Origin: JBDRFZ01 sp043818395
Lineage (GTDB): Bacteria > Patescibacteriota > Patescibacteriia > 2-12-FULL-60-25
Direction of reading: 5' to 3'
NCBI GenBank assembly: GCA_043818395.1
Contig: JBDRFZ010000030.1
Span: 15,298 to 79,297 of the forward strand
Length of the DNA: 64,000 nucleotides
Under the pieces are notes generated by a model. The model ran no database searches, was not told where the DNA came from, and worked only from the letters and a program-made list of their open reading frames with translations. The position numbers and the translations under genes are program-made. Below, in pieces: positions 40,906 to 49,003 of this stretch (positions are counted from its first letter, which is position 1; each line of letters starts with the position of its first letter).

Positions 40906-41268
40906 TGTGGATAGATGTGGATAAGAAAATAATACATGTTATGTTATAATTTGCTCAATGAAGCGAGGAAAAATAAAAAAACGTCGTATATCCGTAGCTC
41001 GGATAATAGAAAACGAATTCGGCAATGTGAATCAGGATTTAAATTTTTGGCTGCATCATGTTTTGCATTGGCATTTATTATTGGCGGTTTTGATTATCTT
41101 CCTCTCATATAACTATTTTAAATAGGGGCTACGTATCTAAATGATTATCCGTCGAAAGATCCTTCATTTCGTCGAACTTCATTCAGGACGACGAACCAGT
41201 AGAAATTATGTTAATCCGTAGAGATTCGATTATGTAGGTTATCCACAGGTTATGAAAGGTTATCCACA
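40906..41268. other. DnaA-box cluster with flanking AT-rich DNA
   Basis: Four DnaA-box-like 9-mers: TGTGGATAG (40906-40914), TGTGGATAA (40916-40924), TTATCCACA (41239-41247) and TTATCCACA (41260-41268). The first two lie on the minus strand and the last two on the plus strand, so the pairs face each other across about 315 bp. Three of four are exact matches to the consensus. A small membrane-protein gene and a REP-like repeat (41155-41205) lie between. This could be an origin of replication or a DnaA-regulated site. No dnaA, dnaN, rpmH or gyrase gene is in the window. Confidence 0.45.
40958..41125 (+). CDS. 55-residue single-pass membrane protein
   Basis: ATG 40958 to TAG 41125. A strongly basic N-terminus (MKRGKIKKRRIS) is followed by a helical segment, then one transmembrane stretch (LLLAVLIIFLSYNYF). 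The extended -10 element TGTTATAAT (40942-40950) lies only 7 nt upstream, so the mRNA would start at or very near the ATG and be leaderless. This small gene is too short for usual gene finders. It resembles small basic membrane proteins that act as regulators or assembly factors; no family recognised. Confidence 0.6.
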   Translation: MKRGKIKKRRISVARIIENEFGNVNQDLNFWLHHVLHWHLLLAVLIIFLSYNYFK

Positions 41269-41566
41269 TTGCACCCAGCGATGTTTTTTATTTATGTTGA
41301 GCCAATAATTTGGGTTTTTGTTATTTGTACTACAATGTATTTACGAAGTTCGCCATCGTTCTTTAATACCCACTTTCAAAAAGCGGCGAGCCTCAAAACC
41401 CGAAAAAAAATACGGGTAAAAACAAAAACACAAAAACCAGATCGTTCTTGCCGCAGCCCAGACAAAAATTCTGGGACGCGGAAATGATACGGTCTGGCAA
41501 ATACGATTTTCTGTTGACTTGATTTTTAAGGTCGTTTTTAGAACGAGGGTGTATAATATTCGATAT
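41126..41566. other. Intergenic DNA, no gene seen
   Basis: Holds a REP-like repeat (41155-41205, AAAGATCCTTC then CAGGACGACG), two DnaA boxes, an AT-rich tract and a CCCG(A8-rich)CGGG hairpin (41399-41416). TATAAT at 41552-41557 is the likely -10 of the next gene. Confidence 0.6.
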
Positions 41567-42361
41567 ATGAGACGTACAAAATCAACTTCTTCAACAAATT
41601 CGCGCACCGAAAATGTCGAACCCATCCCAGGTACTGTAAAAGGAAGTACGAAAAATTCACCACTTGTCGTAGTCATTATAGCCGTAGTACTTGTCACGGC
41701 TGTTATATTAGGCGTAAAGAGTCTTTGGCTATCGAATACCGGGAAAAGTTCATTTACCCAGGATCAGACCCAGGCTTCCACGTCAGAAGGAATTCAGGCA
41801 TTGATCAGTATGGTGGCAAAACACATAAGCGTTAAAACTGACGAAGATCCGACCGTGGCTACAATTCAAGATCCGGATCTTTTAAGAACTCAGAATCCTG
41901 TTTTTTATAAAGAAGCGGAAAATGGCGATAGACTATTGGTTTGGTCCGATAAAGCTGTTTTATATTCCGTGACCAAAGATCGTTTACTTTATGTTTTGCC
42001 GATAAATTTACCGCCAGCACCGGAAAGCGACACGCAGGTTTCTACGACAACCGGGAATTCTTCCGATAATGAGCAGGAATCGGCAACCATAGAAGTCAGG
42101 AATGGAACATTAACAGCCGGTTTAGCTAAAACCGTAACCGATAAGCTTAAAAAAGCAGGTTTAAACGTTTTACAGCCTGGAGACGCCAAGTTAAAAAATT
42201 ATACATCTACGATTATCGTGAAGAATTCTGATAATGTTTTTTCGCAAACTGTTTCAACTCTAACATCCTTAACTGGAGGAAAATTAGAAGCCTTACCTGA
42301 AGGCGAAAAAGTCAGCACGGCCGATATTTTGGTTATCGTCGGAAGTGATTTTAAGGATTAA
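41567..42361 (+). CDS. Membrane protein with C-terminal LytR_C domain
   Basis: A 264-residue protein. A basic cytoplasmic tail of about 33 residues precedes a transmembrane segment (LVVVIIAVVLVTAVILGV). The extracytoplasmic part ends in a LytR_C-type domain: IEVRNGTLTAGLAKTVTDKL, LKKAGLNVL and ADILVIVGSDF. LytR_C domains occur at the C-terminus of cell-wall-linked LytR-CpsA-Psr proteins and alone in CPR. ATG 41567 is chosen over 41519 because a TATAAT box stands 10 nt before it, so the mRNA may be nearly leaderless. Function in envelope maintenance is inferred from the family. Confidence 0.75.
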   Translation: MRRTKSTSSTNSRTENVEPIPGTVKGSTKNSPLVVVIIAVVLVTAVILGVKSLWLSNTGKSSFTQDQTQASTSEGIQALISMVAKHISVKTDEDPTVATIQDPDLLRTQNPVFYKEAENGDRLLVWSDKAVLYSVTKDRLLYVLPINLPPAPESDTQVSTTTGNSSDNEQESATIEVRNGTLTAGLAKTVTDKLKKAGLNVLQPGDAKLKNYTSTIIVKNSDNVFSQTVSTLTSLTGGKLEALPEGEKVSTADILVIVGSDFKD

Positions 42362-42455
42362 GTATAAATATTTCGAAAATTTAAACCATCGTTGCAGGTG
42401 TTTTATTTGTTTAGTGGTTTTAGTTTTAGCGTAAGTAATTTTTAGTTTCATTTCA

Positions 42456-42769
42456 GCAAAAAATAATTTTTTTGATAAGAAAATCGATGTTTATCACGCG
42501 GTATTTTTAGATAACGGCCAGGTATATTTTGGGAAAATCAATCAGGAGGACGAAAAAACCATCTCGCTTAAGGAATTTTTTATGTCCAGGTACAGAGTGC
42601 GGCGCAAGATGGGGCTGCAAATCAATCCGATATATCTCTTCTCAAACTCGGCAATGAATTACATGGACCCGAAGACTGGATGAAGATCAATAAAGAGCAC
42701 GTTTTGTTTATTGAACAATTAAAGCCAGATAGTAAAGTATCAAAGGCCATTGCGGATTATAAAAAGTAA
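42456..42769 (+). pseudogene. Frameshifted remnant of a small CPR-type gene
   Basis: Frame 1 reads IDVYHAVFLDNGQVYFGKIN, then TISLKEFF, and then breaks. A +1 frame continues with VQVQSAAQDGAANQSDISLL, KLGNELHGPEDWMKINKEHV and stops at 42769. One extra T in the six-T run at 42576-42581 would restore a single frame (FFYVQVQ). The N-terminal membrane segment upstream is also broken by stops (42390-42455). I recall the same architecture as an intact small protein in other CPR genomes. It is a true pseudogene or carries a homopolymer error. Confidence 0.65.
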
Positions 42770-42850
42770 TTTAACTTAAAGATCGTCCGGGTTGAGGAGG
42801 TCAAGGTTTTAATCGTGGCCGAGCTTTTGCGCAGGGTGTAAGGTTTGCGT

Positions 42851-44095
42851 ATGAAAATAATCGCAGACCTGCATTTACATTCTAAATGGTCCAGATCCTG
42901 TTCGAAAGAATTAACACTGCCAAATATCGCTAAAAAATGCGAAAAAAAAGGAATAAATTTGGTTGGGACAGCTGATGCTTTGCACCCGGCTTGGAATAGT
43001 GATATTAAAAATCTTCTTGAAGACAGGGGAGAGGGTGCGTTTTATTTGAAAGATAATTCTTCGCGAACAGCTTTTGTTCTTTCTACTGAGATTTCTTGTA
43101 TTTATAAACGCCACGACAAGGTCAGGCGCGTACACCATGTTTTATTTTTTTCATCAATAGAATCTTTAGAAAAATTTAGAACCTCTTTAGAAAATAAAGG
43201 ATGTAATTTAAAAAGCGACGGTCGGCCGATCGTGGGTTTGGATTCGGAGGAATTGATAAAGATTCTACTTGAAGCGGATGAAAATAATATTTTAATTCCA
43301 GCTCACGCTTGGACGCCGTGGTTTTCTATTTTTGGCTCCAAATCAGGTTTTAATTCCATTGAAGAATGTTTTGGCGGAATGTCCGGGCATATTTATGCTA
43401 TCGAAACAGGTTTATCGTCCGATCCAGCCATGAATTGGCGAATATCCGCATTAGATAGCCTTTTTTTAGTTTCAAATTCTGATGCTCATTCGTTGGATAA
43501 TTTGGGACGCGAAGCGAATGTTTTTGAAATGGCTGCGCCTTCATATAATGAATTTAGAAGAATTTTAGTTGAACACGATAAAAAGAAATTTATAGAAACT
43601 CTGGAATTTTTTCCGGAAGAAGGAAAATATCATGCTGATGGACATCGTGATTGTAAATTTTGGTGTAACCCCGAAGAGACCAAACGATTAAAAAATATAT
43701 GTCCCAAATGCGGTAAACCGCTCACGGTCGGTGTGTTAAATCGTATAGATGAACTCGCTGATCGATCGGTGCCGGCGAAAAAACCGGAGAACGCCGTTCC
43801 TTTTCGTTCGTTGGTACCCTTAAAGGAAGTAATCGCGGATATACAGGGGACGTCTAAATCATCAAAAAAAGTTTTGAAAATTTTTACCGAAATGATGAAT
43901 AGTGATAAGAGTGAATTTGAGATATTGATGGATTTATCAGAAGAGGATATTTCGGCTATTTCTAGCCAAGAAATAGCTTCATCTATAATAAAAATAAGAA
44001 ACGGTCAAATAGAAATCAGGCCTGGATATGATGGTGAATACGGAGTGATTAAAGTTAAAGACGTTAAAAGAAAACGCCAGGATTCTTTGCTCTGA
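42851..44095 (+). CDS. Endonuclease Q (EndoQ), PHP-domain DNA repair nuclease
   Basis: A 414-residue repair nuclease that in archaea and some bacteria nicks DNA 5' of deaminated bases and abasic sites. The PHP domain motifs are ADLHLHSKWSRS, an internal PAHAWTPWFSIFGSKSGF and SNSDAHSLD. A zinc-binding part follows: HRDCKFWCNPEE and ICPKCGKPL. The C-terminal tail is lysine-rich. Length matches known EndoQ (about 400-425). ATG 42851 has AAGG upstream and starts right at the first strand; TTG 42845 is in frame too. All four PHP metal-binding clusters appear intact. Confidence 0.88.
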   Translation: MKIIADLHLHSKWSRSCSKELTLPNIAKKCEKKGINLVGTADALHPAWNSDIKNLLEDRGEGAFYLKDNSSRTAFVLSTEISCIYKRHDKVRRVHHVLFFSSIESLEKFRTSLENKGCNLKSDGRPIVGLDSEELIKILLEADENNILIPAHAWTPWFSIFGSKSGFNSIEECFGGMSGHIYAIETGLSSDPAMNWRISALDSLFLVSNSDAHSLDNLGREANVFEMAAPSYNEFRRILVEHDKKKFIETLEFFPEEGKYHADGHRDCKFWCNPEETKRLKNICPKCGKPLTVGVLNRIDELADRSVPAKKPENAVPFRSLVPLKEVIADIQGTSKSSKKVLKIFTEMMNSDKSEFEILMDLSEEDISAISSQEIASSIIKIRNGQIEIRPGYDGEYGVIKVKDVKRKRQDSLL

Positions 44096-44115
44096 AAAAA
44101 AATTTTCATAAAATG

Positions 44116-44145
44116 AAAACATCCCATAATACAATGGGATGTTTT
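44116..44145 (+). terminator. Rho-independent terminator after EndoQ
   Basis: AAAACATCCCAT (44116-44127) pairs with ATGGGATGTTTT (44134-44145), a 12-bp stem that ends in a T-run. It may also end the leftward gene at 44177. Confidence 0.9.
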
Positions 44146-44176
44146 CCTCCTTAGATCCAAGGAGAAGAAAATAGCT

Positions 44177-44245
44177 TTACAGCTTCTTCTTCTTTGTGGC
44201 CTTCTTTGTGGCCTTCTTGGCTTTGGCTTTCTTCTTGGCTGGCAT
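44177..44245 (-). CDS. 22-residue lysine-rich histone-H1-like peptide
   Basis: ATG 44245-44243 to TAA 44179-44177. The product has 12 Lys, 5 Ala and 2 Thr in 22 residues, in KKA and KKAT repeats, like the tail of histone H1 or bacterial HctA-type DNA-binding proteins. AAGGAGG stands 9 nt before the ATG, a near-perfect ribosome site, which strongly supports translation. A DNA- or RNA-binding role is inferred from composition. It is too small for normal gene calling. Confidence 0.6.
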   Translation of the reverse strand: MPAKKKAKAKKATKKATKKKKL

Positions 44246-44383
44246 GATTATCACCCTCCTTTCTTACTTTCGTCCCGACGAAATGTCGTGATCGATGTTC
44301 GCGAGGACGTCTAGAACGTCTCTACGATCATGACGTTATTATAACATATTTTTTTGATGTCAAATATTGTCAAGCCCCTACCC

Positions 44384-44412
44384 TTTACAAAAAAGTAATT
44401 TTATGATACGTT
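44384..44412 (+). promoter_or_regulatory. Promoter and leader of the RRM gene
   Basis: TTTACA (44384-44389), 17 nt, TACGTT (44407-44412). The roughly 110-nt leader contains ACTCGTA/TACGAGT arms (44446-44464). RRM proteins of this type are often regulated through their leader, so post-transcriptional control is possible. Confidence 0.5.
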
Positions 44413-44531
44413 GATAGCGGATAAAACGTGCGAAGGTCAGTTCGTTACTCGTAAAAATTACGAGTGGGTCGAGGATTGTGTCCATGCGCAAACGGGATCC
44501 GTGTTAATTCACATTATTTTTTTGAATCAGC

Positions 44532-44798
44532 ATGTCCACAAAGTTGTTTGTCGGCGGCATCCCTTATCGCACAAGCGATGAAGAGCTGCGACAGACCTTT
44601 TCGCAGGCCGGTGAAGTCGTCTCGGTATTCATTCCGATCGATCGCGCCAGCCAACGCCCACGCGGTTTCGCCTTCGTAGAGATGGCGGATGAAGCGCAGG
44701 CAGAAAAGGCAATCTCGATGTTTGACGGAACTGATCTCGGAGGTCGCAAAATCGCTGTAAGCATTGCGCGCCCGACCGAAGAGAGACCGCAACATTAA
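44532..44798 (+). CDS. Single-RRM RNA-binding protein
   Basis: An 88-residue protein consisting of one RNA recognition motif. RNP2 is KLFVGGIPYR, RNP1 is PRGFAFVEM, the spacing is canonical, and the C-terminus is a short basic tail. Bacterial homologues are abundant cold-inducible RNA-binding proteins (Rbp-like) that may act as RNA chaperones. ATG 44532; no clear strong ribosome site. Single-gene transcript with strong terminator. Confidence 0.93.
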   Translation: MSTKLFVGGIPYRTSDEELRQTFSQAGEVVSVFIPIDRASQRPRGFAFVEMADEAQAEKAISMFDGTDLGGRKIAVSIARPTEERPQH

Positions 44799-44843
44799 AA
44801 AATCAAAAAACACCCTGGAAACCGGGGTGTTTTTTGATTTTTT
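44797..44843 (+). terminator. Strong Rho-independent terminator of the RRM gene
   Basis: A 19-bp perfect stem: 44797-44815 pairs with 44825-44843, with an A-rich left arm and T-rich right arm. Confidence 0.95.
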
Positions 44844-44931
44844 AGGTTATTTTCGAGCACCTTCTCCTACAGCTGATTTTCATCTGTGCAGTTACAGCCT
44901 GAAGTCTGACAGAGTAATCTTTTTTTAAAGA

Positions 44932-45657
44932 TTATTTTGCAAAAGTTAAAGTGGCTAAAGCTTTTTGCAGCGTTGTAAAATTATGGGATCTGTCTATTTC
45001 GCGCATCCAGATAAGATGTGTTTTTTGACCGTTGTATTGCACATGAAAGACCAGGTGGCTGTCCGCGGAGCCGGCAGTTGTTCCACTATAACCTATAAGC
45101 AAATGACCGCCGACGTTATACGAGAGTGGTGTGGAGCTGACAAACATTCCCATTAATTCGTTTTCAAGTCTTTCCTCGTACGTTGTTATCGACAACCATC
45201 TGTTATCTGCAGTTAAAGTAAAATCATTTTTATCATTTTGATTTTTAGCAATAGTAAGTGCGTTTTTATCATTCGCTTCCAGATTGTCGCTACCGGGATA
45301 TTTTATACTGACAGCAAGCGGAAGATTTATTGCCTCCTTCCATCCTTTGATATCAAGTCCGCTTGGTGCACGGAGAGACGTGGCGTTTGTAAGCATGTCT
45401 CGTTCCTCCTGTAATGATTTAATTATATCCTGTGCTTTACTGATTTCATTGTTGGCTGTATCTAGTTTTTGGTTGGCTTGTTTTATCGCATTTTCTTTAG
45501 CAAGAACCGCATCTTTTGATTCTCGTTCGGCTTTTAAGGCTATTTCTGTCAGACGTTCCCTGTCAGTATTGGCCTTTTTTAAGAAAAAACCCATGCCTAT
45601 AGCAACGGCCAATGCACCCAAGCAGATTGATATGATTACAGGATAAAAGCGCTTCAT
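44932..45657 (-). CDS. Membrane-anchored coiled-coil protein, unknown
   Basis: A 241-residue protein. A short N-terminal anchor (VIISICLGALAVAIGMGFFL) is followed by a coiled coil of about 70 residues (ERLTEIALKAERESK onward) and a C-terminal beta-rich domain with GWKEAINLPLAVSIKYPG, LSYNVGGHLLIGYSG and SHLVFHVQYNGQKTHLIW. The latter appears to be a small extracytoplasmic domain. No motif of known enzymes. Stands alone on the minus strand, 58 bp before the end of the cca gene on the same strand, with which it may share a transcript. Confidence 0.6.
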   Translation of the reverse strand: MKRFYPVIISICLGALAVAIGMGFFLKKANTDRERLTEIALKAERESKDAVLAKENAIKQANQKLDTANNEISKAQDIIKSLQEERDMLTNATSLRAPSGLDIKGWKEAINLPLAVSIKYPGSDNLEANDKNALTIAKNQNDKNDFTLTADNRWLSITTYEERLENELMGMFVSSTPLSYNVGGHLLIGYSGTTAGSADSHLVFHVQYNGQKTHLIWMREIDRSHNFTTLQKALATLTFAK

Positions 45658-45715
45658 ATATGCGGTTCTAATTTTAGCCAGCCCGCAAATACTTAGGTAG
45701 TGTTTTTATCAAGGG

Positions 45716-47242
45716 TCAAGGACGTTCCAGAATCTCCCGCGCTCGATCTATAGCTTCATTTTTAGATTTAATTGCGCCCTTGTCTCTCAGTTCTTCAATT
45801 TTTCTGACGATTTTTCCCATCAACGGTCCTGGTTTTACGCCGAGTGTGATCAGGTCGCGACCCTGCAATAAAGGTTTCATGGGTTCTTCGTCAAGTTTTT
45901 TATTCTCTACAGTCGCTTCAAGTAAAAGTCCGGGAAGGTAAGGTTCTGTTTTTGCGCCTTCTGTATTCTTTCCACGCGAATCAGTTTCGGATCCTGCTAT
46001 CAAAACACGCCACGAAACCGGATGTATTCGCTTTATAAGCCTTCTTATGGCATTTGCGTACTGCTCATCATCCAATTCATGACGCTGCTTTTTTTTATAT
46101 AACTCTCCAGGCTCCAGATGCAGGGTAGTTATGACCAGGACACCGGCCTTGACCGCTTCCGAAAACGCCAGGCGATCGCAAAAGTCGCGAGCTGGTTTTT
46201 CGCCGGCCGTTTCGTGTCCAAGTGAGCGGATCCGTCTATCAATTGTTTTAGTGGTCGCGGGTTTGCCTAAATCATGACAGAGAGATCCGAGCATGACTTG
46301 CAGTTTTTCGGTTTCGTTAAAATTTCTTTCCGGTTCTCGTATCAATTTTGCGGCCTGATCAACGGTTTGCATGGTATGCGTCCAGACGTCACCTTCCGGA
46401 TGCCACTTCGGATCTTGTTCCGTACCGATCAGGGCATTTAATTCGGGGAAGTATTTTTCTATTATTCCCAGCTCGCGTGCCAGTTCAAAACCAATAGACG
46501 GTTTTTTTGCCTTTAAAAGAAGTTTCTTGAACTCATCGGCAACTCTTTCTTTAGCCAACTCTTCCAGATCGCCTCGCTTAACCATTTCCTGCATTAGTCG
46601 TTTGCTTTCAGGTTCAACTGTTAATTCCATGCGCGCGGCGAATTGCAAGGCACGGTAAACACGCAGGGGATCATCCTGAAAACGTTCCGGGTCAGTCACT
46701 CGTAAGCTATGAGTCCGTAGATCTTCCAAGCCATGGAAAGGATCTATGATTTCTCCTGTCAGCGGATCAGCGGCCATGGCATTGATCGTAAAATCACGGC
46801 GTCTGGCCGCATCGGTGATGCTTATGCCGGGATCGCCCGTGACCGAGAACCCACGATGACCTTTTCCGGTTTTAGATTCGTGGCGGGGGATGGAGATATC
46901 GAATTCAACATCATCAGCCAAATGAATTTTTAAAATACCGAAAGCCCGACCCACGGCGTTAACCTTGCCCGGAAATAATTGGTTTAAAAGATCTTCCAGC
47001 CTGTCCGCGGATATTCCGTAGACTTCGGTATCAATATCTTTCGGATGCAGGCCGAGAATCGCGTCACGCACGAAACCGCCTACGATTAAAGCTCGCGGTT
47101 CAGTTTCCGGGTATTTTGGATCAAGCGGTACGGAGCGAATGATGGTTGCGAGCCGATTAGCGGCTTCTATAAGCCGCTTGTCCTGAGAAAAAAGCTTATC
47201 TTTTAATTCATCTTTCGTTTCTGCTTCGAACTTGTTTTTCAT
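45716..47242 (-). CDS. cca: CCA tRNA nucleotidyltransferase / poly(A) polymerase family with HD domain
   Basis: A 508-residue class II nucleotidyltransferase that repairs or adds tRNA 3' CCA ends. The active-site motif is VGGFVRDAILGLHPKDIDTE, with the two Asp of the metal site. RRRDFTINAM and DDPLRVYRALQFAARM are the flexible loop and nucleotide-selection motif. An HD domain with SLCHDLGKPATTK lies near residue 315 and adds phosphohydrolase activity. ATG 47242. tRNA genes in this window encode CCA, so a repair role is also possible. Confidence 0.92.
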   Translation of the reverse strand: MKNKFEAETKDELKDKLFSQDKRLIEAANRLATIIRSVPLDPKYPETEPRALIVGGFVRDAILGLHPKDIDTEVYGISADRLEDLLNQLFPGKVNAVGRAFGILKIHLADDVEFDISIPRHESKTGKGHRGFSVTGDPGISITDAARRRDFTINAMAADPLTGEIIDPFHGLEDLRTHSLRVTDPERFQDDPLRVYRALQFAARMELTVEPESKRLMQEMVKRGDLEELAKERVADEFKKLLLKAKKPSIGFELARELGIIEKYFPELNALIGTEQDPKWHPEGDVWTHTMQTVDQAAKLIREPERNFNETEKLQVMLGSLCHDLGKPATTKTIDRRIRSLGHETAGEKPARDFCDRLAFSEAVKAGVLVITTLHLEPGELYKKKQRHELDDEQYANAIRRLIKRIHPVSWRVLIAGSETDSRGKNTEGAKTEPYLPGLLLEATVENKKLDEEPMKPLLQGRDLITLGVKPGPLMGKIVRKIEELRDKGAIKSKNEAIDRAREILERP

Positions 47243-47476
47243 TGTTAAAGACTATCAAGAAATTAGCCTACTGTCATGGCGGATGTTTGGACAAGCATGT
47301 CAAACATCCGAATATTTTTAAAAAGCTATCAGAAGTTCTTATTAAGAAAGCATAGTACAAGAAATATGTCAAGCCGTGTATTAACAGATAAGATATTTTT
47401 TACTTAATTAAGTAATTTTTTTAGATAAATTGATTTAACTAAAAAAAATTTATTTTTTTGAAAAGTAAAGCAATAC

Positions 47477-47505
47477 TTGACAAAATATATATAATATAGT
47501 ACGGT
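47477..47505 (+). promoter_or_regulatory. Promoter of the 47.5-kb structured RNA
   Basis: TTGACA (47477-47482), 17 nt of A/T-rich sequence, then TACGGT (47500-47505). Start is expected near 47511, at the first hairpin. The region 47243-47476 is AT-rich and has no gene. Confidence 0.55.
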
Positions 47506-47510
47506 GTTAT

Positions 47511-47802
47511 CACTTCCAGTATGTTCTGGAAAACAAACAGTGGGTTAACCCGCTGTGTATTGTCCGAATAAAGGCTTAGTGCCCCTTTGGGCAAGCGAAA
47601 GAGCGAATAAGCTCGCGACTAATGGAGAAATCCAAAAAGAAGCGAGTTAAAAGAGCTTTATCCGCACACACGGCGAGTTTATCCCACGACTTCTCACGAG
47701 GAGACGTGGATCATGATCAGCTAAACAGGAACAGCTGGATCACTCATCAACTCGGCCCGGGAATGTGTGCAGTGAAAACCGCCCCCATACTCGGGCTTTT
47801 TT
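47511..47802 (+). ncRNA. Candidate structured non-coding RNA, about 290 nt
   Basis: Ordered hairpins: TTCCAG/CTGGAA (47514-47531); CAGTGGGTT/AACCCGCTG (47538-47555); CCC/GGG near 47583; GAGC/GCTC (47602-47615). It ends in ACTCG (47750-47754) followed by GCCCG (47755-47759) pairing with CGGGC (47792-47796) and a T-run, a Rho-independent terminator. An open frame beginning at 47622 (Lys/Arg-rich) overlaps the terminator and has no ribosome site, so coding is doubtful. A consensus-like promoter precedes the RNA. I do not recognise RNase P, tmRNA, 6S or SRP RNA. The ACTCG plus hairpin end resembles the island elements at 29400-40431. Confidence 0.55.
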
Positions 47803-47833
47803 CGTATATGGAAATCAAAAATATTTCTTGATT

Positions 47834-48577
47834 TTATTTTTCTACAAATGAACTATGCCACGCGAGTTCAAACATGCCTCTCATAGTATCTGCGATTACC
47901 TGACTTTCGATGATGATGGTGATAAGTTTTCCGTGGAATGTAGAAAGCGCGGTTTTATTGCGATATAAAATAATGTCACCGTTGAAAGTTGATTTGTCCG
48001 GATGTACGTGGCGCGCTTCCACGCCTTTTCTGGGGCTATAAGCCATGTTGCCAGCGTAAAGAAAACGCCCGCTGATTTTCATGCGCGCTAATTCTTCTCT
48101 GAATGGTTGGAGATCTTCGCGTGTAAAAATTGCGGATACTGTATCAATATTCGCAAATTCATCGGTATGTTTCGGTGATACTTTTAAAATGTCATCCTGC
48201 AAGGCTTTTAAACCTTCAACACCTTCGAACATTTTAACTACCGGTTTTTCGCCGCGCTGTAAAAGTCTTAAATCACCCAGTGATACTTCTATCTCACGCA
48301 AAGTCGCTTCCATTGTCTTCATTCGTGAATGCACGAATGATAATAATCTTTCCGGCGATTCAGCCACGTAAAGATTTTTTTTGCCTTTTTGCACCGTGCT
48401 CATCAGTCCGTCGCCCATGAGAGATTCAATAACCGCGTATGTGGTTACGCGTGAGACGCGGGCTTTTTTCGCCAGATCCTGGACCGCGGATGGCCCGCTT
48501 TCCAAAGAGATAAGATATATTTTTGCTTCACTGTCGGTAAAGCCGAGTGAGTGTAAAAGTTTTTCCCAATTAGCCAT
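47834..48577 (-). CDS. TrmB-family transcriptional regulator
   Basis: A 247-residue protein. Residues 1-70 are a winged helix typical of TrmB: ANWEKLLHSLGFTDSEAKIYL, DLAKKARVSRVTTYAVIESL and GLMSTVQKGKKNLYVAESP. The rest is a TrmB-like effector-binding or dimerisation domain. ATG 48577 is chosen as the natural start; the open frame to 48700 is extended by unconserved sequence. TACAAT lies about 9 nt upstream, so the mRNA may be leaderless. Target genes are unknown; in other genomes TrmB proteins control sugar or metabolic genes. Confidence 0.8.
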   Translation of the reverse strand: MANWEKLLHSLGFTDSEAKIYLISLESGPSAVQDLAKKARVSRVTTYAVIESLMGDGLMSTVQKGKKNLYVAESPERLLSFVHSRMKTMEATLREIEVSLGDLRLLQRGEKPVVKMFEGVEGLKALQDDILKVSPKHTDEFANIDTVSAIFTREDLQPFREELARMKISGRFLYAGNMAYSPRKGVEARHVHPDKSTFNGDIILYRNKTALSTFHGKLITIIIESQVIADTMRGMFELAWHSSFVEK

Positions 48578-48778
48578 ATGCCGACATTGTACATGTAAAT
48601 CCCCGAAAGGCGAAGGGTTTACAGAAGAATCATACAGGATGTGCTTTGTACCACGGATTATACGATTCAGGAACGATTTAGCGTGTTTTATAAAAACCAC
48701 CGGTATGGTGGTTTTTATGTTGGTGGGGGCTCATTGTCGCGATTCGAACCGGAAACCAAAGGGTTGGTAAAGAAAAGG

Positions 48779-49003
48779 ATGACTGTCGATGAATATTTAG
48801 CACATCAGACGGAGGAAGAAACAGCTGATTCTAAGCGAGTTTCAAGCATTTTGGATTCGGAGATGGAAGTGTGGCTTAGGGTGCATTGGCGACTTTCTGA
48901 GGAATTATTCTTGTTTTGGTATATTTGGCTGAAGGACAATACAGCTATGGTGGAGAGGTTTGTGGAGGAATTGAAAAGCGCCGTCGCCAAAAATCAAACC
49001 TGA
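48779..49003 (+). CDS. 74-residue hypothetical protein
   Basis: ATG 48779 with AAAAGG just before it. An acidic N-terminus (TVDEYLAHQTEEETADSK) leads into one long helix rich in Trp and Leu (WLRVHWRLSEELFLFWYIWL). This is a possible peripheral membrane or coiled-coil protein. The gene runs toward the RhuM gene and overlaps its 3' end by ten bases. A bidirectional hairpin (AAACCACC/GGTGGTTT, 48692-48716) lies upstream. No family recognised. Confidence 0.45.
   Translation: MTVDEYLAHQTEEETADSKRVSSILDSEMEVWLRVHWRLSEELFLFWYIWLKDNTAMVERFVEELKSAVAKNQT

Noticed and set aside
47622..47831. Lys/Arg-rich 69-codon ORF inside the 47.5-kb RNA
   Set aside because: No ribosome site, it runs through the terminator hairpin and T-run, and its codons overlap stem sequences. 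Kept as RNA; the first 40 codons cannot be fully excluded.
48736..48770. tRNA-like GATTCGAACCGG fragment
   Set aside because: Only a T-arm-like word; no acceptor or anticodon stem around it.
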